Positions 59,050 to 64,000 of a DNA stretch of 64,000 bases are shown one piece after another. The translations under genes were made by a program, and so were the position numbers. Numbering within the stretch: position 1 is the stretch's first letter; each line of letters starts with the position of its first letter. The notes beneath the pieces are model-generated. The model was not told the DNA's origin. It worked only from the letters and a program-made list of their open reading frames with translations, and searched no databases. The DNA is taken from the NCBI GenBank assembly GCA_008802785.1, contig VUYT01000002.1, positions 901,875-965,874 on the forward strand, given 5' to 3'. Origin of the DNA: Symmetrospora coprosmae (lineage: Eukaryota > Basidiomycota > Cystobasidiomycetes > Symmetrosporaceae).

Positions 59050-60989
59050 CTAGAGCGTCGTGTACGTGGCGAACCAATGTCCGCCAGCGACTTCCACCGG
59101 CTCGTTCGCACCCTCGCCGTCGTCCATGCCGTCGTCATCGACGCTATCGCGACGACAGCGGTGCATCGTCTCTGCAGGGCGCAGGACTAGCCGTTGATGC
59201 GGCGTCGACATGGGATCGTGGTAGAATCTGCGAGTAAAGGGGGGGTTTGCGAGCAGAGACAGCCAAATCAGCTGCCTGTTCTCGCATGCCCCGCCTTTCG
59301 CCCTCATCCGCCAGGCCCCCGCCAGCAAGTCGAAGTCGAGCTCGACCTCGACCTCTTCCTGCCGTCCACGCACCCGGTAAGCTCGCCGCTGCGCCGATTC
59401 AGGCAGATGTAGTAGAAGCCGCTGATGGTCAACCCGGACGAGCGCGCCTCGCAGTCGATAAAGTCGCGCTCCTTCCAGCGCATGAGCACCCACTCTGCGC
59501 CGACAATTTTCCGGCGGCTCTTGCACTCTGGGCTCTTCTCCCACTTGTGCTCGCGCGCCAGCCGGCAGATCTCCTTCTCGGCGCCCGGGCCGTACGCCTC
59601 GAATGCGGCGGTGCGGCTCCAGTACTCGAGGTCCGTCGACCGGTCAATCGCGCCCGCGGACGCGTGCAGCCAGTGCACCTCGTGCGCGCCCGCGCCCGAC
59701 GCACTGCCGCTCCCGAAGCTCGCGCCTGCCCCAGAGTGCGCGTGCGCATCGGGCGCGTCGCGCGTCCACACGCCGTAGTTGTGCAGGTCGACGATCTCGC
59801 CGGTGAAGCTCGTCGTCACGCTGCTCGCCTGCGCTTGTGACGGCGCACTGCCCTCGCGCGTGAGCGTCCCGGGGACGTTGAGCGCCTTCATGACCCCCTC
59901 GAGCCGCCCGCGCTCCCAGTCAACGTGCGAGATGCACACCTCGACCTCCCAGTCGTCCCGCGGCGCGCTGCTCGATGTCTTGCTCATGCCGCTCCCGCTC
60001 GTGCTCTGCCGCGCCCTGCCCCGCGTGCGGTCCCGCTCGCGTCGCTGGCTCTCCGTGACGCCGACGTTGTTGATGCTGGCGTGGCTCGAGTAGCCAAAGG
60101 CTGGCGTGGCGCCCAGGAGAGCTGTGATGCTGGGATCAATGGCGGACCCGGCAATGTCTGACCACGAGGGAGGGTTGCGAGACAGAGCCGAGTACGGGTT
60201 CTCGTGCATGGCTGGGTGCCCGGCAGACGTGCGCTGCGGCGACGTCCAGTACGGTGTGCGGGAAGACGATGAGGATGACGACGGCTCGAGGACATTGCGG
60301 TCCGGCGAGCGATTGTACGAGTACGACGTGGTGCTGCACGACGGCGAGAATACAGAGGTGAAGCTCTGGTGCCCAGTGAAGATGGCTCCTGGGCGCAGGA
60401 AGGAGCACGGGCGGATGTACGAGTCTTCCTCGTCAGGAGCGCTCGAGTCGCCGGCCTGCTGCGACTGTGGCCATGTGCCAGCGGACGTAGGTGACACCGA
60501 TGCGATTATCGGTGCTGTGCTGGCTGATTCGCTCTCTGCGAGCATGGCGCTCTCCAAGCCAACGGTGGGCAGGCTGAGCCCCATCCTCAGGCTCGAGCGC
60601 GGCGACAACGGCACTGCATTCGCACCGCTGACGGGTGGCTTGAACGGGTCATCCTCCTCCATGCCGGTGTCTGTGCCTCTGGTAGCGGCTGCCGTCCTCC
60701 AGGGATGGACGTCGATAGGGCGCGCTGCGGCGACGGCGGGTCGGTCACGCTGCTGGTGCGACTGATCGCCGCCACCCCGTCTGCTGCCCAGAGTAGCAAG
60801 CGCAGGACTCATCATGTAGATGCTCTGCTGATGCGGCATATCCCTGGATGTGAAGCTCCAGTACGGCGGGACTGCTGAAGGCGAGTAGCTGGCGGTGGCG
60901 GCGGCTGCTGGACTCGGGCTAGCGCCCGTGATGGCATGCGCTGGCTGGCGGATGGGAGATGCACCGTCGTCGCTGGTGCTGCCTGGCAT
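59050..60989 (-). CDS. GID4: GID/CTLH ubiquitin ligase substrate receptor Gid4 (Vid24)
   Basis: Receptor of the GID E3 complex that recognises Pro/N-degrons, for example on gluconeogenic enzymes after glucose return. Exons 59374-60989 and 59050-59227 give 597 residues. The first about 350 residues are disordered and Ser/Pro-rich, far longer than yeast Gid4. The beta-barrel domain follows: VCISHVDWERGRLEGVMKAL, TTSFTGEIVDLHNYG, IDRSTDLEYWSRTAAFEAYG, WVLMRWKERDFID, LTISGFYYICLNRRSGELTG, and after the intron FYHDP. The acidic insert DSVDDDGMDDGEG lies before the final strand. Start at MPGSTSDDGASP (first ATG in frame at 60989). Repeat copy 2 of the 250-bp block lies just upstream. Confidence 0.92.
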
Positions 60990-61418
60990 GCGTGTCTGTG
61001 TGCGCAGGTGTGCGTGATGCTGGGAAAGAGCCAATGGCCTGCCTGGTCTGGCCTGGTCGGTCTGTCCGTCCCTCTGTCCCCGTTCGCCACCGGCCAAGCA
61101 CCTCGACAGCTCTATGTACTGCAAACAACGATGAGGTCTAGCTAATCTGGACTAACGTATAGACAACGGAGATACGAGCCGCAACAACATCCAGGCGCGT
61201 CTTGTAAGCTATGCTATACTTCGATAGAGAGTTGGGGAGGTAAGTGTCCGCGGGCAGTAACGAATAAGCGGAGATAGATCTGAAAAGCAGCACATGCTGC
61301 GTTCTGCTCGTCTCGCATACACACTCTCTTCGTAGCTTGTCCGGACTGCCCTGTCTCAATGTTCCCGTCTCCAATCGCACAGGCGACCCGCGTCGAAGAG
61401 CTACGACTGCTGAAACAG
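60990..61418. promoter_or_regulatory. Region upstream of GID4, contains repeat copy 2
   Basis: Between the GID4 start and the TVP23 end, mostly filled by repeat copy 2 at 61018-61279. No gene seen. Confidence 0.6.
61018..61279 (+). repeat. Non-coding direct repeat, copy 2
   Basis: Direct-orientation copy of 56398-56650, 4.6 kb away. Both copies begin with GGGAAAGAGCCA and end near GCGGAGATAGAT. In both places the block lies immediately 5' of a minus-strand gene. Confidence 0.93.
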
Positions 61419-62913
61419 CTATCCCATAACCTTAGAGACCCCGCTCCGCACTGTTCGAAGACGAAAGATCGACGTTAGCTTTGCCTTTGTGTTTCGTTGA
61501 GAATGATGTACTTACGCAATCCACCAACGATGCTTCCCCCAACTCCGCCGAATTGGCTGAGCATGCTGCTCGCGGCCATCCCGCTGGCCCATTTCCGCTT
61601 TGCATCGCGGTCTGCGTACGTGAACCCGACTGTGTTGGTGACATTGAAAACCAGTGCCAGCAGAACGATTGGCAGGAAGGAGATATTGCTGAGGGAGGGA
61701 GAGGGAGAGCTATAAGCCATGTGCGGCTTCTCCGCCTGATCTGGACCTTCATGAGCCGAGAGACGTACAATTTCAGAATGCCGATAAAGAAGAGTGCTAC
61801 CCAGATGACTGGGAACACGTAAAGCGCGATCCAGAACATCTTCGAGTCCACAGCATTCGCAGGTTGAGCGGAGGGCTGAACAGACAGAAGCACGATGGTC
61901 TTAGTATCGATACCTTGTACTGGATTAGACACGGAGAACTCACATCTCGGCTCTCGAAGACCCAGTAGCTACGGGCAGAACGCGTGTCTGAGCTTCAAAT
62001 GCGTACTCTGATGCCATACGGGCGAGGATAGCTCACCTCGTGCCATCGTCGTCAACCTGATTCCAGAACCGCAGGCCGACCAGAGTGCGCCCAGACACGT
62101 TCTGCAGGTGCGTAAGATAATACCGTCAGCACTGGCTCAATCTGGGACAGCAGGTCTAAGTTGCGCGCACCCTGACGGTCCAGAAGTCCATGGAGAGAAG
62201 AATGACGACTAAGACGGTCTGTAAGCGAAACAGCGGGGGTATAGACTGGACTTGTGAGCTCTTTCCGGTGAGGGCATGGTACATGTGCCGTGCAAGACCT
62301 ACCGAGAAGACATCTGTAGACGTCGAGCACGCGCAAAGGGCGGGGAGCGAGTGCAGGCGAGACGCAGCGACCCAGCGCGCAGATGAGCAGGAAGCATCAG
62401 TTGCCGCTACGAGCACGGTTGCGAGCAAAGGCTGGCACGTACAAGAGCTGCTGAAGAAGCCGCAGAGCAGATAGACCGTCACGGCCGCGACCCGGAACGC
62501 GAAGAGGAAGAAGAGGGCGATAGGGTGACTGCAGACAGAAAGAACGTGGAAGGGATTGGCGGCATCGGAATGAATTGCGCGCGTCAGCTTATACTGCTTG
62601 CTGAACGGGTATAGCCGCTTCAAGCAGTCCCGCGACCTGGTCTGGGGCACCCTCCGAGGCCGGACCAGGCCAGCTCGCCCAACCGCACCGTCACTTACGC
62701 AGACTGCTCCCAAATGCTCTGTTCACGCTGCGGCGTGGCCATCTGCCCTCCTGCTGCTCCTGCATTGCCTGTCGCGCTTCCCGAGCTGGGGGGAGCGAGC
62801 TGTTCCTGCTGGCGCACTGCGGTCGGCTGCTGCGACGGGCGCGCTGCCTCGAGGTCCGGCTCAACGTCGGGCGTGATGAGATTGGACTGCGAGGGGGACC
62901 TGAAGCCTGACAT
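61419..62913 (-). CDS. TVP23: Golgi membrane protein Tvp23
   Basis: Late-Golgi/endosome vesicle membrane protein with four transmembrane segments. About seven exons. The N-terminal exon ([20 protein letters not shown]) is cytosolic and Gln/Ala-rich. Core blocks match the family: [99 protein letters not shown] and [13 protein letters not shown]. The end is open: reading through gives a stop at 61475, while splicing at GTAAGT near 61515 to the acceptor before 61450 gives a tail [11 protein letters not shown] and stop at 61419-61421. I prefer the spliced form because it has proper splice signals. Some middle junctions are approximate. Confidence 0.9.
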
Positions 62914-63695
62914 TTCGTATGACAGCTGTTCGTTGAAAGCGGTCTAAGAACAAGCTGTGCGACTCTTGCCTCGTGCGAAGGCGGTCAGGCGTGCTCACGT
63001 GCGGTTCAGGTAGGGTCGACCTACGCGTGCAAGCCGCCATCAAGTCTGCGCAGGAAATGCTCTAAGAGCCAGTGGTGAGCATTGCAGCGATTGTGCATGA
63101 GCGCGCGCTCCTGGGCGGACTCGAAGGTAGGCCGACGCGAGGCGTCCTAGCCGTTTGGGTCCCCGAGCATGATCAAAGAGCAAGTATGGACGCGGGTGAA
63201 GCTACAAACTGAATAAACACGAGTATCAGACTCAAAGCTGACCGAGAGTCTCTACGACTACCCTCTAGCAGTGTCGCAAGCGTTGGAAGATGTTCTGGTC
63301 CGGTTCCTGGTTCCTGGTTCCTGTGCCTGACAAGCACGTGCATCTTACAGACCCCCCCCCCCCCGAGAAGCTGCAACGCATGCAAGAGCTGGAACCTAGA
63401 GAACCTGTGGACGCCCTGTTATATTGCTCCTGTTCGTCGAGACCCGCCTTTCGTGCCGTCTCGGAGGTATGGCCGTTCGTTGCTGTAGGGTGGGAGGGCT
63501 GGCTGCTTTGAATCAGTGGCGAACAGATTATGCAGGGAGTAGGAAGAAGGGAAGGCGCAAGCAGAGCATGAGAGAACCTGTAAGACTATCCACGTACATT
63601 GTTACGCGCTTGAGGGAGACGGCTAGCCTCGTAGCAGCTCCCAGAACCGCGCTGAGACGAGTCGTGCGGGGCACACTCGAAAAATTGCACAAGCG
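62914..63695. other. Intergenic region, TVP23 start to U6
   Basis: About 780 bp without a supported gene. It contains three tandem GGTTCCT units at 63302-63322 and a run of 13 C at 63352-63364. Confidence 0.55.
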
Positions 63696-63703
63696 TATAT
63701 AAA
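63696..63703 (+). promoter_or_regulatory. TATA box of the U6 gene
   Basis: TATATAAA about 28 bp before the probable U6 5' end at 63724, the spacing expected for TATA-directed Pol III initiation on U6 genes. Confidence 0.75.
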
Positions 63704-63759
63704 GGGCAGCCGCGCGCGCGTCCGTCACCCGGCTCTGCCGTGGTATACATTAAAATTGG

Positions 63760-63831
63760 GTTAGTTCGAAGCTTCCCGTCTACCTGCGCAGTCTGGACCT
63801 CAGACTTACCGCCTCAATCTCTCTCAATCAG
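63760..63831 (+). other. 72-nt mRNA-type intron inside U6
   Basis: Donor GTTAGT, pyrimidine-rich 3' part, acceptor AATCAG. Removing it restores the uninterrupted ATTGG/AACGATACAGAG junction. Confidence 0.9.
63764..63772 (+). promoter_or_regulatory. Pol III B box within the U6 intron
   Basis: GTTCGAAGC fits the GWTCRANNC TFIIIC B-box consensus exactly. Placement inside the intron parallels fission yeast U6. Confidence 0.7.
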
Positions 63832-63910
63832 AACGATACAGAGAAGATTAGCATGGCCCCTGCACAAGGATGACACATGTAGTCAGATAGGATTGATCTT
63901 CGGATCAACG

Positions 63911-63915
63911 TTTTT
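63911..63915 (+). terminator. Pol III terminator of U6
   Basis: Run of five T directly after the TTCG-capped hairpin. Confidence 0.8.
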
Positions 63916-63930
63916 GCTTGATTTCGAAAA

Positions 63931-63990
63931 AAGTGACACATGTAGTCCCAAAAGTGACACATGTAGTCCCAAAGTGACACATGTAGTCCC
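63931..63990 (+). repeat. Tandem repeat sharing a U6 segment
   Basis: Three copies of about 20-21 bp, each containing TGACACATGTAGTC (63934, 63955, 63975) followed by CCC. The same 14-mer lies inside the U6 3' part at 63871-63884. The array may continue past the window end. Confidence 0.9.
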
Positions 63991-64000
63991 CTCTCGATCG

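Larger units (their letters stand above)
63724..63913 (+). ncRNA. U6: U6 spliceosomal RNA with an intron
   Basis: Catalytic RNA of the spliceosome. Exon 1 (about 63724-63759) has a 5' stem-loop (ACC.CGGC / GCCG.GGT with one bulge) and ends TTAAAATTGG. Exon 2 starts at 63832 with AACGATACAGAGAAGATTAG, the ACAGAGA 5'-splice-site-pairing region, followed by GCATGGCCCCTGCACAAGG, which contains the AGC triad and internal stem-loop. Joining the exons gives the continuous, near-universal U6 core. The 3' part has a 6-bp hairpin with a TTCG loop (63893-63908) and a T5 run. The 5' and 3' ends are estimates. The 3' tail after GATGACAC differs from common U6 sequences. Confidence 0.93.

Noticed and set aside
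63893-63908. TTCG-capped hairpin as an independent terminator of a protein gene
   Set aside because: It lies inside the U6 3' end directly before the T run, so it is part of the U6 transcript.
63931-63990. Short CRISPR-like array at the window end
   Set aside because: Eukaryotic context, period of only 20-21 bp, almost no spacers, and the repeat unit is shared with U6.

Overview
The window is nuclear DNA from a GC-rich basidiomycete fungus. Genes are split by many short spliceosomal introns, mostly 60-100 nt with a CTGAC/CTNAY branch site, and the products are fungal. Rsc1/2, Ssh4, Gid4/Vid24, Yhm2, Tvp23 and a Prf1-like MATA-type HMG protein point to a smut-like or basidiomycetous yeast (Ustilaginomycotina is the best guess, unproven). 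No mobile element, CRISPR array, prophage or virus was seen.

Layout. 0-5 kb: a SIZ1/PIAS SUMO ligase and the ADP/ATP carrier, whose last intron and exon recur as an inverted copy 350 bp downstream. 5.5-7.2 kb: an unrecognised multi-exon gene. 7.4-10.5 kb: UTP4 (minus). 10.9-14.7 kb: a large coiled-coil protein. 15.4-17.2 kb: YHM2 citrate/oxoglutarate carrier. 17.6-24.1 kb: an unrecognised gene built from repeated exon modules with conserved intron positions. 24.3-26.5 kb (minus): a zinc alcohol/formaldehyde dehydrogenase with two 8-nt microexons, a GC-AG intron and an intron framed by a direct repeat. 27.1-29.3 kb (minus): an HMG-box transcription factor with about 3.5 kb of apparently empty DNA upstream. 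32.8-37.9 kb: fimbrin and ribosomal protein L16/uL13. 38.5-41.4 kb (minus): two intronless LRR/F-box-like paralogues. 42.2-47.1 kb: ATG16, a small acidic protein and an RSC1/2 chromatin remodeller subunit. 47.8-51.5 kb: two tandem unrecognised paralogues. 51.7-62.9 kb (all minus): HEM3, an SSH4-like Rsp5 adaptor, a low-complexity nuclear-type protein, GID4 and TVP23. A 250-bp non-coding block is duplicated upstream of the SSH4-like gene and of GID4. 63.7-64.0 kb: a U6 snRNA gene interrupted by a 72-nt mRNA-type intron that carries an exact Pol III B-box match, followed by tandem copies of a 14-nt U6 segment.

The genes are mostly housekeeping and do not form one pathway. Several (SIZ1, ATG16, SSH4, GID4, TVP23) concern protein modification, turnover or endomembrane sorting, but they are separated and nothing shows co-regulation. 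The most unusual content is at gene-structure level: the intron-bearing U6 gene, the microexons, the intron that looks created by tandem duplication, the inverted AAC tail, and the modular repeat gene. All exon junctions were inferred by reading frame, splice signals and family similarity, without transcripts.
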